From the NCBI GenBank assembly GCA_948465565.1, contig CAOJXR010000001.1, positions 186,001-250,000 on the forward strand: a stretch of 64,000 bases of DNA. Direction: 5' to 3'. Position 1 is the first letter of the stretch; each line of letters begins with the position of its first letter. A program made the translations under genes and the position numbers. The notes beneath the pieces were generated by a model. That model ran no database searches. It was not told the DNA's origin and saw only the letters and a list, made by a program, of their open reading frames with translations. Shown here one piece after another: positions 7,817 to 15,785 of the stretch. This DNA is from an uncultured Clostridium sp. GTDB lineage: Bacteria; Bacillota; Clostridia; TANB77; CAG-508.

Positions 7817-9889
7817 ATGTCAAAATTCAGTAAATTCATATGTAAATACAGAAAAATAATTTTGATTATAACACTTTTATTACTAATACCATCAATATTA
7901 GGAATAAAAGCAACAAGAGTAAATTACGATATATTAGTATATTTACCAGAAAACATCGAAACAATTCAAGGAGAAAATATCCTATCAGAAGAATTTAATA
8001 TGGGTGGATTCTCAATAATTGTTTTAGACGATATGAAAAGTAAAGAAATAGAAAAATTAGAAAAAGAAATAAACAAATTAGATAATGTAGAAAAAATAAT
8101 ATCAACATCAAACATAATTGGAAGCAATATTCCAATAGACGTAATTCCAGACGATATAAAAGGAAAAATTTATAAAGATGGAAGTACACTAATGCTTGTA
8201 ACTTTTAAAGAAGCAATTTCTTCAGATGCAACAATGGAAACTGTAGAAAAATTAAGAGAAATAACAGATAGCAGATGCAAAATAAGTGGAATGACAGCTA
8301 CATTAATAGATACAAGAGATTTAGCAAATTCAGAAATTGCAATATATGTAATAATAGCAGTAGCTCTATGTTTATTAGTCTTAGAAATAGCGTTAGATTC
8401 ATATATTACACCAATACTATTACTAGCCAATATAGGAATTGCAATATTATTCAATATGGGGTCAAACGTATTTTTAGGAGAAATATCATACATAACAAAA
8501 GCAATAAGTGCAGTATTACAATTAGGCGTAACAATGGACTTTGCAATATTCTTATATCATAGTTATAAAGCAGAGCAAGAAAAAACAAGCAATATAAATG
8601 AAGCTATGTCAGCAGCAATACAAAAAACATTCTCAGCAGTATTAGGAAGTTCACTAACTACAATAGCAGGATTTTTAGCATTATGTAGCATGAACCTAAC
8701 ACTTGGAAAAGATATTGGAATTGTAATGGCAAAAGGTGTTTTATTAGGAGTAATAAGCGTTGTAACAATTTTGCCAGCAATAATATTAGAATTTGATAAA
8801 TTAATAAAAAAGACTTCACACAAAGAAATATTGCCCAAATTTAATCACCTAAAAAATTTCAATATCAAACACTATAAATTAATAATAATAATTTTTATAA
8901 TTTTACTACCAATTGCAGTATACACATATAGCCATACAGAAGTTTACTACAAATTAGATGAATCTTTACCAGATAGTTTGGCAAGCATAACTGCAAATAA
9001 CGCACTAAAAGATAAATTTGGATTAGCCTCAGAAGCAATGATTTTAATTGATAAAAACATACCAGATTATAAAGTAAGTGAAATGCTAGACAAAATAGAA
9101 CAAGTTGAGGGAATAGATTTCACACTTTCATACTCTAAAATAGGTCAGACTATTCCAAAAGAAATATTATCAGAAGACATAACGGAAATATTTACAAGTG
9201 AAAGTTATCAAATGATATTAGTAAGTTCAAAATATGAAATCGCCTCAAATGAATTAAATTCACAAATAAATGAGATAAACAAAATAATTAAAGAATACGA
9301 CGACAAAGGAATGTATGTTGGAGAAGGGCCACTAATGAAAGACCTAGTTGAAATAAGTAATCATGACTTTAATAGTGTAAATATATTCTCAATAGGAATT
9401 ATATTTATAATAATGATTTTTGTTTTAGCTTCAATATCATTACCAGTAATACTAATTTGTGTAATCGAATTTGCAATATTCATAAACATGGGAATTCCAT
9501 ATCTAACACATACACAAATACCATTTATAGCATCAATAGTAATTGGAACAATTCAATTAGGTGCAACTATAGATTATGCAATATTAATAACAACAAAATA
9601 TCTAGATTTAAGAAAAAACGGAAAAAGTAAAAAAGATGCTGTAGGAGAAGCACTAGGTTCATCAATAAGCTCGATAATTGTAAGTGGACTATGTTTCTTT
9701 GGAGCAACATTTGGAGTTGGAGCATATTCAAAAATAGAAATGATTGGTTCCCTATGTACTCTAATGTCAAGAGGTGCAATTGTCAGCGTTGTTGTAGTAA
9801 TTACAGTATTACCAGCACTTTTAATAGCATTTGACAAATTAATATGTAAAACAACAGCAAAAATGAAACAAATTAAGGAGGAATGTTAA
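7817..9889 (+). CDS. MMPL/RND-superfamily transporter
   Basis: A 690-residue membrane exporter of the MMPL/RND type. It has the duplicated layout: an N-terminal helix, an external domain, a 5-6 helix bundle with sterol-sensing-like segments (LGVTMDFAIFLYHSYK and, in the second half, LGATIDYAILITTKYL), then a second external domain and bundle. The Asp residues in the two matching TMDFA and TIDYA helices are the likely proton-relay sites. It is preceded by AAGGAG and an operator-bearing promoter. The next gene starts 2 bases after its stop. Substrates are unknown; lipids or amphipathic drugs are usual. Confidence 0.9.
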   Translation: MSKFSKFICKYRKIILIITLLLLIPSILGIKATRVNYDILVYLPENIETIQGENILSEEFNMGGFSIIVLDDMKSKEIEKLEKEINKLDNVEKIISTSNIIGSNIPIDVIPDDIKGKIYKDGSTLMLVTFKEAISSDATMETVEKLREITDSRCKISGMTATLIDTRDLANSEIAIYVIIAVALCLLVLEIALDSYITPILLLANIGIAILFNMGSNVFLGEISYITKAISAVLQLGVTMDFAIFLYHSYKAEQEKTSNINEAMSAAIQKTFSAVLGSSLTTIAGFLALCSMNLTLGKDIGIVMAKGVLLGVISVVTILPAIILEFDKLIKKTSHKEILPKFNHLKNFNIKHYKLIIIIFIILLPIAVYTYSHTEVYYKLDESLPDSLASITANNALKDKFGLASEAMILIDKNIPDYKVSEMLDKIEQVEGIDFTLSYSKIGQTIPKEILSEDITEIFTSESYQMILVSSKYEIASNELNSQINEINKIIKEYDDKGMYVGEGPLMKDLVEISNHDFNSVNIFSIGIIFIIMIFVLASISLPVILICVIEFAIFINMGIPYLTHTQIPFIASIVIGTIQLGATIDYAILITTKYLDLRKNGKSKKDAVGEALGSSISSIIVSGLCFFGATFGVGAYSKIEMIGSLCTLMSRGAIVSVVVVITVLPALLIAFDKLICKTTAKMKQIKEEC

Positions 9890-9891
9890 TT

Positions 9892-11844
9892 ATGAATAAG
9901 AAAATTACAAAAATAACAGCAAGTATTATTTTAGCTTCAATGTTAATGTACAGTGTGCCAGTTGCAGCACTTACAAAAGATGAAACCGTATATTCTAATT
10001 TGAAGTCAAACGGAGAAAGTTATAAAACAATAGTAAGTACACATTTAGAAAATATTGAAGATGAGAAAATATTAAATGATCTAACTAATCTTTTAAATAT
10101 TGAAAATACAAGTGGAGATGAAACTTTCATACAAAATGGAGAAACATTAATCTGGGAAGCGAATTCAAATGATATTTATTATAAAGGTGAGTCAAAACAA
10201 GAATTACCAATAAAAATGTCTGTAAAATATGAGTTAGACGGAAAAGAAATAATAGCAAATGAAATAGCTGGTAAAACTGGAAATGTAAAAATAACAATAG
10301 AATTTAAAAATCAAGAAGAGCATAAAGTCAGAGTCAATGGAAAAGAAGAAACTATGTACACTCCATTTGTTGTAGCTTGTGGAACTTATATAAATAATGA
10401 AAATAATAAAAACATAGAAGTTAAAAACGGAAAAATTATTGATGATGGAAGCAAAACAATGGTAGTTGGATTAGCTTTTCCTGGAATGAAAGAAAGCTTA
10501 AATATTAATACAAACAAAATTGAAATACCAGAAAAAATTGAGATTACAATGGCTTCAATAGATTTTGAAATGAAGAATATTATAAGTGTTATAACTCCTA
10601 AGATTATTGAAGAAAATAATTTAGATATTTTTAATGAACTAGATAAACTATATTCTCAAGTAAATACTTTACAATCAGCAAGTCAAGCTATTGAGAATGG
10701 AGCTAAAACTCTAGAAGAAGGAACAAACGAATTTTCAAATAAATCAGTTGAATTTAACAATGCTATAAATGAATTCTCAAACGGAATGAGCAAAGCAAAT
10801 TCAAGTTACGATGAAATAAATTCTGGAATAAATGAATTAAATAGCAAATCTGGAATGTTGCAATCAGGAAGTAAACAATTATCAGATGGTTTATCACAAG
10901 TTGAAAATGGTGTAAATCAAATGAAAGCAGGATTAAACAATTCATCAGGAAGTATAACAGGGCTAATTACAGGAACAGAAAATTTGGCAAACGGACTAAC
11001 AACATTAAATAATAATATAGTTATAACAGATAATTCAGATACAATAAATGCACTAAATGCTCAAATACAAAAAGATAAATCTACAATAGAAGAGCTTACT
11101 ACTAAAACAGCTAAATTACAAGAATTAATTACAACAAGTGAATTGCCAGAAGAAGCGGTAGATATTATGAAAGGACAGATTGCAGCAAACACAGAAGCAA
11201 TCACAAATTTAACATATGATTATAATTATTTAAGTAATATAGTAACAAAATTAACACAAACAGATGAACAAATGAGCATATTAAAACAAAGTGTTACAAC
11301 CTTGTCTACAGGAGCAAGCCAAATAGATGTTGGAGTTAAAACATTAGCAGAAAGTATTCAAACATTAAATTCTGGGCTAGAAACATTATCAGGAAGTGCA
11401 GGACAACTATCACAAGGAGCAAATACTTTGTACAATGGAACAAAACAATTATCAGCAGGAACAAGCAAATTAAAACAAGGTTCAAGCCAAATGAAAACAG
11501 GATTAAACACACTTGGCACAAGCACAAAAGCAATTCTAAATGCAGATACTCAATTAACAGCTGGTGCTAAAACTATAAGCGAAGGCGCAAAAGAATTATC
11601 AAGTGGCATTCAAGAATTCAACCAAACAGGAATAGAGAAAATTTGTAACTATATAAATAATGATATTAAATCAATAACAGTAAGAGCAGAAAAGCTAAAA
11701 GAATTATCTGACGAATACAATACATTTACAAAATTAAATGATGCAGATAATGGAAAAGTAAAATTTATTACAATAGTTGACTCAATCAAAAAAGATGACA
11801 ATACAAAAGGTCAAGAAGAATTAGATAAAAAAGGTAGTAAATAA
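9892..11844 (+). CDS. Secreted coiled-coil partner of the MMPL pump (YhgE-like repeats)
   Basis: A 650-residue protein with a signal peptide (1-26), a beta-rich N-terminal domain (to about 220), then long heptad-type repeats of the form LxxGxxxLxxGxxxL, common in YhgE/Pip-like proteins. Unlike full YhgE it lacks the C-terminal membrane bundle and ends in a charged tail. It is co-transcribed with the MMPL gene (2-base gap), so it probably acts outside the membrane as an adaptor or scaffold for that exporter. The start at 9892 is preferred over 9883 for ribosome-site spacing. The role is inferred from context. Confidence 0.7.
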   Translation: MNKKITKITASIILASMLMYSVPVAALTKDETVYSNLKSNGESYKTIVSTHLENIEDEKILNDLTNLLNIENTSGDETFIQNGETLIWEANSNDIYYKGESKQELPIKMSVKYELDGKEIIANEIAGKTGNVKITIEFKNQEEHKVRVNGKEETMYTPFVVACGTYINNENNKNIEVKNGKIIDDGSKTMVVGLAFPGMKESLNINTNKIEIPEKIEITMASIDFEMKNIISVITPKIIEENNLDIFNELDKLYSQVNTLQSASQAIENGAKTLEEGTNEFSNKSVEFNNAINEFSNGMSKANSSYDEINSGINELNSKSGMLQSGSKQLSDGLSQVENGVNQMKAGLNNSSGSITGLITGTENLANGLTTLNNNIVITDNSDTINALNAQIQKDKSTIEELTTKTAKLQELITTSELPEEAVDIMKGQIAANTEAITNLTYDYNYLSNIVTKLTQTDEQMSILKQSVTTLSTGASQIDVGVKTLAESIQTLNSGLETLSGSAGQLSQGANTLYNGTKQLSAGTSKLKQGSSQMKTGLNTLGTSTKAILNADTQLTAGAKTISEGAKELSSGIQEFNQTGIEKICNYINNDIKSITVRAEKLKELSDEYNTFTKLNDADNGKVKFITIVDSIKKDDNTKGQEELDKKGSK

Positions 11845-11848
11845 AAAT

Positions 11849-11877
11849 TTGACCGTTTCAAAATATTATGTTACAAT
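11849..11877 (+). promoter_or_regulatory. Promoter of the acetyltransferase leader
   Basis: TTGACC (11849-11854), a 17-base spacer and TACAAT (11872-11877), starting 5 bases after the previous gene's stop. Transcription should begin near 11884, 150 bases before the acetyltransferase. Confidence 0.75.
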
Positions 11878-11883
11878 ATAAAA

Positions 11884-12012
11884 CATATTTAAGAGTTTAC
11901 CTAAAGTCACAAGACTTGAGCGGTAAAGGGTATCTAATATAACCTACACTTATAAAATGAGACTATATAAGTCTTGTAAGGAGTCTTAAAGATTTCTTTA
12001 CAAGACTTTTTA
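11884..12012 (+). ncRNA. Attenuator-like structured leader, class not identified
   Basis: The leader can form two exclusive structures. ACAAGACTT (11909-11917) pairs with AAGTCTTGT (11969-11977), closing a 50-base folded region; or that same right segment joins the terminator stem AAGTCTTGTAA (11969-11979) with TTACAAGACTT (11998-12008), followed by T residues. This is riboswitch or attenuator logic. I could not match the enclosed sequence to a known aptamer. The controlled gene is a GNAT acetyltransferase. Confidence 0.6.
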
Positions 12013-12035
12013 ATTTGTAAAAGGAGGAAAAGAAA

Positions 12036-12596
12036 ATGAAGTATTTCAAAAAATTAGTAGGAGAGAGAATATATTTATCACCAGTAAATATTGAAGATGT
12101 AGAAAAATATGTAGAATGGTTTTGCGATTTCACAATGACAGATGGAGTTGGAAGAAGTGGAGAAGTAATGACAATTAAAGGAGAAAAAGAATATCTGGAA
12201 AATGCTACAAACAACAAATTAGACTTTGCTATTGTCAAATTAGAAAATGATAAACTAATTGGAAATTGTGGATTTAATGAAATAGACTATAAGCATAGGA
12301 AAGCAGAAATAGGACTATTTATAGGCGATGAAAATAATAGAAGTAAAGGATATGGAAAAGAAATATTAAAATTGTTACTAGACTATGGATTTAACTATTT
12401 AAATTTAAATAATATAATGTTAACAGTCAAATCATTTAATGAAAGAGCAATAAATTGTTACCAAAAAGTTGGTTTCAAGGAAATTGGAAGAAGACGTAAG
12501 AGCTATTTTTTAAACGGAAAATATTATGATGACATTTATATGGATATTCTAGCAGAAGAATTTAAAGAAAGTTATATAAGAAATAAAAATATATAA
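12036..12596 (+). CDS. GNAT acetyltransferase, RimJ/RimL type
   Basis: A 186-residue acetyl-CoA-dependent N-acetyltransferase. The fold is seen from GERIYLSPVNIEDVEKYV at the start through the cofactor-binding segment near NNRSKGYGKEILKLLL and the conserved tail NERAINCYQKVGFKEIGRRRKSY. The family acetylates ribosomal protein N-termini, amines or antibiotics; the substrate here cannot be told. AAAGGAGGA precedes the ATG. Its unusual feature is the attenuator-like leader, which suggests induction by a small molecule or translation stress. Confidence 0.88.
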   Translation: MKYFKKLVGERIYLSPVNIEDVEKYVEWFCDFTMTDGVGRSGEVMTIKGEKEYLENATNNKLDFAIVKLENDKLIGNCGFNEIDYKHRKAEIGLFIGDENNRSKGYGKEILKLLLDYGFNYLNLNNIMLTVKSFNERAINCYQKVGFKEIGRRRKSYFLNGKYYDDIYMDILAEEFKESYIRNKNI

Positions 12597-12601
12597 AACT
12601 A

Positions 12602-12629
12602 TTGACAAATAAATTAAAAGGGATATAAT
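12602..12629 (+). promoter_or_regulatory. Consensus promoter of a short hairpin RNA
   Basis: TTGACA (12602-12607), 16 bases, TATAAT (12624-12629), a near-ideal sigma-A promoter just after the acetyltransferase stop. A terminator begins about 11 bases after the expected start point. Confidence 0.75.
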
Positions 12630-12635
12630 GGTTAT

Positions 12636-12706
12636 CAACAAAAAAAGGGCTATGTAATAATGAAGTGAATTAATATAATTTGCTTCATTGCACATAGTTC
12701 TTTTTT
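12636..12706 (+). ncRNA. Candidate small RNA (about 70 nt)
   Basis: From the predicted start, a hairpin with arms about 12647-12669 and 12678-12700 (CTATGT with ACATAG, AATGAAG with CTTCATT) leads into six T residues (12701-12706). Nothing codable lies inside. It may be a free sRNA or a constitutively attenuated leader of the DUF4258 operon, which also has its own promoter further down. Confidence 0.55.
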
Positions 12707-12733
12707 ATTTATAAATTTTACCAAAATAAATAA

Positions 12734-12763
12734 TTGCATAAGTAAATTACTTTATGCTAAAAT
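12734..12763 (+). promoter_or_regulatory. Promoter with palindromic operator of the DUF4258 operon
   Basis: TTGCAT (12734-12739), 18 bases, TAAAAT (12758-12763). The spacer is almost one palindrome, GCATAAGTAA and TTACTTTATGC (12736-12757) with one bulge. An operator between the -35 and -10 fits autorepression by a toxin-antitoxin complex. Confidence 0.55.
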
Positions 12764-12779
12764 AATAAGGAAGTGGAAA

Positions 12780-13106
12780 ATGAACAAAAATATTTTAGAC
12801 ATAAAAACAATAAGAAAATATATAGCTACAAGAAAAATTGAATGGACAAAACACTGCTTAAAAAGATTAAATCAGAGAAATATTCTAACAATAGATATAA
12901 AAATGGTCATCAACAATGGAAAAATCATAGAATATTATTTAGATGATTACCCATATCCAAGTTGCCTAATATTAGGCAATGGAACTACTGAAAGAACATT
13001 ACATATAGTATGTGGAATAAGCAGTGAAAGATTATACATAATAACTGCATATAACCCAGATACTGATAATTGGGAAGATGATATGAAAACGAGGAGGAAA
13101 GAATAA
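12780..13106 (+). CDS. DUF4258 protein, RelE-like toxin candidate
   Basis: A 108-residue protein of the DUF4258 family, related in fold to RelE/ParE-type toxins. It shows WTKHCLKRLNQRNI near residue 21 (typical xHaxxRxxxR), the IEYYLDDYPYPSCLIL strand pair, HIVCGIS and YIITAYNPD. Partners in such operons are YgiT/MqsA-type zinc-finger proteins, exactly what follows, overlapping by one base (TAATG). RNase or other toxin activity is inferred from relatives. AAGGAAG is a moderate ribosome site. Confidence 0.75.
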   Translation: MNKNILDIKTIRKYIATRKIEWTKHCLKRLNQRNILTIDIKMVINNGKIIEYYLDDYPYPSCLILGNGTTERTLHIVCGISSERLYIITAYNPDTDNWEDDMKTRRKE

Positions 13107-13336
13107 TGGATTGCTTTATTTGCAAGGGAAAACTAGAAGAAAAAAAAGTAAATTATATTGCAGACTTAGAAGACACAATAATAATTATTAAAGGTGTTCC
13201 AGCAAAAGTATGTACTCAATGTGGGGAACAATATTTTGATGATGAAACTACTGAAAATATTGAAAGAATAGTAAATCAATTAAAACAAGTTCCAATAGAA
13301 GTAAGCATAGTAAATTACAAAGAACAAGTGGCATAA
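13106..13336 (+). CDS. YgiT/MqsA-type zinc-finger protein, antitoxin candidate
   Basis: A 76-residue protein with CFIC at residues 3-6 and CTQC near 37, the four-cysteine zinc site of YgiT/MqsA N-terminal domains, followed by the conserved GEQYFDDETTENIE segment. It lacks the C-terminal HTH of MqsA, so DNA binding would need another partner or the zinc domain itself. It is coupled to the DUF4258 gene by a one-base overlap. The antitoxin role is inferred from the pairing. Confidence 0.75.
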   Translation: MDCFICKGKLEEKKVNYIADLEDTIIIIKGVPAKVCTQCGEQYFDDETTENIERIVNQLKQVPIEVSIVNYKEQVA

Positions 13337-13388
13337 ATAACTGATTAAAATAGTACATAAAATTATAAAAAGCAAATGGAGAATATAA

Positions 13389-13547
13389 ATGGAACAAGAT
13401 AACAGAAAATACATAGCAATAATATCTTTTCTAAGAAAATTTATAAGAGTTTTCTTTACATTATTTTTCAATATATACATATTAAAAATAGTAAATAATA
13501 AAAACATAAAAAAGAACATATACTTACATACAATATTTATATGGTAA
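13389..13547 (+). CDS. Possible small membrane protein, first of an overlapping pair
   Basis: A 52-residue ORF, hydrophobic in the middle (VFFTLFFNIYIL) with basic flanks. A weak ribosome site (GGAG, 13378-13381) precedes the ATG. It ends inside the start of a second ORF (ATGGTAA, 7-base overlap) in another frame. It may be a real coupled pair, or one ancestral membrane gene split by a frameshift. Base composition is very AT-rich. No family recognised. Confidence 0.3.
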   Translation: MEQDNRKYIAIISFLRKFIRVFFTLFFNIYILKIVNNKNIKKNIYLHTIFIW

Positions 13548-13711
13548 TAGGACAAATAATTAGTTATATCTTAGTATATATACTATATAATTATTTTTAT
13601 GATATAAATATATTGTCAGTTACAGTATCAATTCTAATGTTTTTCCTAATAATATCAACAATATATTTAAGAAAAACATCACAACAATTAAATATACCCA
13701 AAGCTGCTTAG
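13541..13711 (+). CDS. Possible small membrane protein, second of an overlapping pair
   Basis: A 56-residue ORF with two hydrophobic segments (ISYILVYILYNYF and VSILMFFLIISTIYL) and a basic tail. It has no ribosome site of its own, so it would depend on coupling from the preceding ORF, or is the shifted 3' half of one gene. No family recognised. Confidence 0.3.
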   Translation: MVIGQIISYILVYILYNYFYDINILSVTVSILMFFLIISTIYLRKTSQQLNIPKAA

Positions 13712-13770
13712 AATTAAAACATATGGATTTAACCCAAATATAAATTATTAAAAATTTAGGAGGAATCAAA

Positions 13771-14055
13771 ATGGTAAAACATATAGTTATGTGGAAGTTC
13801 AAATCAGGAGAAGAAGAGAACATGAATAAATTTTTAAATGGATTACGTAGTTTAAAAGGACAAATACCGGAAATAATAGATATGGAAGTAAAAACAAATA
13901 TCAATCCGAATGACGGATATGATGCAGTATTAATTTCAACGTTTAACTCATTAGAAGACGTTGAAAAATATAAAGTTGATCCTAGACATGTACTAGTATC
14001 AAGCCTTTGCAAATCTATAAGGGAAGATAGAGCATCAATTGATATAGAAGTATAA
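13771..14055 (+). CDS. Dabb-family stress-responsive alpha/beta-barrel protein
   Basis: A 94-residue member of the stress-responsive A/B barrel (Dabb) family, dimeric ferredoxin-like proteins of mostly unknown substrate. It shows the typical opening MVKHIVMWKFK, the central IPEIIDMEVKTN, DAVLISTF, and the YKVDPRHV segment near residue 71. AGGAGG precedes the start. It is followed 73 bases later by the aminopeptidase and may share its transcript. The biochemical role cannot be deduced. Confidence 0.88.
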   Translation: MVKHIVMWKFKSGEEENMNKFLNGLRSLKGQIPEIIDMEVKTNINPNDGYDAVLISTFNSLEDVEKYKVDPRHVLVSSLCKSIREDRASIDIEV

Positions 14056-14128
14056 AAAATATTTGAAAAATAAAAACTTTTAATATACAATATAAAAATA
14101 CAAAAGATATAAATTTAAGGAGGAATTT

Positions 14129-15526
14129 ATGGAAGGAACATTACAAGAAAAACTTTTCAAAAATAAAGAAAGTGGATGGAAGTCAATAGACGAAGAAGAA
14201 ACAAAGAAAGTTTTTGAATTATCAAAAAAATATATAGACTTTTTAAATATAGCAAAAACAGAAAGGGATTTTGTTAAAAGCGCAAGAAAGTTAGCAGATG
14301 CAAATGGATATAAAGACATAATTGAATTTAGTACTTTAAAACCAGGAGACAAAATATACTTTGTAAACAGAAACAAAAGCATGTATTTAGCAATAATAGG
14401 AGAAGAACCAATAGAAAATGGATTACGTATAATCGGTTCACATATCGACTCACCACGTTTAGATTTAAAGCCAAACCCACTATATGAAGACACAGGTTTA
14501 GCATATTTAAAAACACACTATTATGGTGGAATAAAAAAATATCAATGGACAACAATCCCACTTAGTATGCATGGTGTAGTAGTAAAACCAAATGGAGAAA
14601 AGGTTGAAATAACAATAGGTGAAGACGATAATGACCCAATATTCACAATTACAGACCTTTTACCACATTTAGCAGTTGAACAAATGGAGAAAAAATTAAA
14701 AAGCGGTGTTGATGGAGAATCACTAACATTATTAGTTGGAAGTATTCCATATGCAGAAGGAAACAGCGCAGAGCAAGTAAAATTAAACATATTAAATATA
14801 TTAAACAAAAAATATGGAATAAAAGAAATAGACTTTACAAGTTCAGAATTAGAATTAGTTCCACAATTCAAAGCACGTAGTCTTGGATTTGATGAAAGCA
14901 TGGTAGCAGCATATGGGCAAGACGATAAAGTATGTGCATATACAAGTTTAGCAGCAATGATGGAACTTGGAAATGTAAAAACAACAGCTGTATGTATGTT
15001 GACAGACAAAGAAGAAATTGGAAGCATGGGAAATACTGGTATGGAATCACACATGTTTGATTTCTTCATTTCAGAGATATTAAATAAATTAGGACAAAAC
15101 AGACCAAATCTTTTAGATAGAGTATTCTGTTTCTCAAAAATGTTATCATCAGATGTAGACGCAGGATTCGACCCATTATATCCTACAGTTTCAGATAAAC
15201 ATAATTGCGGATTTTTAGGAAAAGGAATTAGCCTAAACAAATATACAGGAGCAAGAGGAAAATCAGGTTCTTCTGACGCAAATGCAGAATATGTAGCATG
15301 GGTACGTAATGTATTAGAAAAAAACAATATTAGATATCAAGTTGCAGAACTTGGAAAAGTAGATGTTGGCGGTGGAGGCACAATTGCCTACATTTTAGCT
15401 AACAAAGGAGCAGATGTAATAGATTGTGGAGTCCCAGTATTATCAATGCATGCACCATATGAAGTAACAAGCAAATTTGACGTATACTCAGCATATAAAA
15501 CATATAAAGCTTTTTGGAATGAATAA
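14129..15526 (+). CDS. M18-family zinc aminopeptidase
   Basis: A cytosolic dinuclear-zinc aminopeptidase of family M18, removing N-terminal residues, usually acidic or hydrophobic, from peptides. The 465 residues match the family. Metal and catalytic motifs are in order: GSHIDSPRLD near 108, GQDDKVCAY near 270, DKEEIGSMGNTGM near 292, DVDAGFDP near 345 and MHAPYEV near 440. AGGAGG precedes the ATG. A strong terminator follows. It is probably housekeeping peptide turnover. Confidence 0.94.
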   Translation: MEGTLQEKLFKNKESGWKSIDEEETKKVFELSKKYIDFLNIAKTERDFVKSARKLADANGYKDIIEFSTLKPGDKIYFVNRNKSMYLAIIGEEPIENGLRIIGSHIDSPRLDLKPNPLYEDTGLAYLKTHYYGGIKKYQWTTIPLSMHGVVVKPNGEKVEITIGEDDNDPIFTITDLLPHLAVEQMEKKLKSGVDGESLTLLVGSIPYAEGNSAEQVKLNILNILNKKYGIKEIDFTSSELELVPQFKARSLGFDESMVAAYGQDDKVCAYTSLAAMMELGNVKTTAVCMLTDKEEIGSMGNTGMESHMFDFFISEILNKLGQNRPNLLDRVFCFSKMLSSDVDAGFDPLYPTVSDKHNCGFLGKGISLNKYTGARGKSGSSDANAEYVAWVRNVLEKNNIRYQVAELGKVDVGGGGTIAYILANKGADVIDCGVPVLSMHAPYEVTSKFDVYSAYKTYKAFWNE

Positions 15527-15532
15527 AAAAAC

Positions 15533-15569
15533 AAATCCCACATACAGTAAATAAGCATGTGGGATTTTT
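15533..15569 (+). terminator. Terminator of the M18 aminopeptidase
   Basis: Perfect 11-bp stem (15533-15543 with 15557-15567), a 13-base loop, then T residues. Confidence 0.85.
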
Positions 15570-15600
15570 AAATATAAACAATAAAAATTATAAAAAAATG

Positions 15601-15629
15601 TTGTAAAAAGAAATTGTTTAGTATATAAT
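15601..15629 (+). promoter_or_regulatory. Promoter of the riboswitch and ATPase transcript
   Basis: TTGTAA (15601-15606), 17 bases, TATAAT (15624-15629). The predicted start near 15636 places the GGGAGTAG box at the transcript's 5' end, as expected for yybP-ykoY RNAs. Confidence 0.75.
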
Positions 15630-15635
15630 TCTGAC

Positions 15636-15763
15636 AAATGAGGGAGTAGTTAGCACAAAATATGTGTAATGTAACCAACAAGCTCGATTTTAAAAATCTG
15701 GTTATATTTTAAATAATGAGACTCGTTTGCAACAAATTAATCTGCTGCAAACGAGTCTTTTTT
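15636..15763 (+). ncRNA. yybP-ykoY (manganese) riboswitch with terminator
   Basis: The leader opens with GGGAGTAG (15642-15649), the family's signature, followed by a GCACA/TGTGT hairpin and a longer arm GTAACC with GGTTAT. It ends in a terminator of 12 bp (15720-15731 with 15746-15757) and six T residues. yybP-ykoY RNAs sense Mn2+ and turn on cation exporters; the downstream P-type ATPase is a classic target. The call rests on the motif plus context; no alignment was run. Confidence 0.75.
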
Positions 15764-15785
15764 ATGTTTAAAGGAGGAAAGAACA

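Noticed and set aside
14542..15327. Long minus-strand frame opposite the M18 aminopeptidase
   Set aside because: It is a shadow of a full-motif gene on plus; it has no ribosome site and low-complexity Ser/Phe content.
15636..15763. T-box or SAM riboswitch before the P-type ATPase
   Set aside because: No T-box sequence or SAM core; the GGGAGTAG 5' box and cation-transporter context fit yybP-ykoY.
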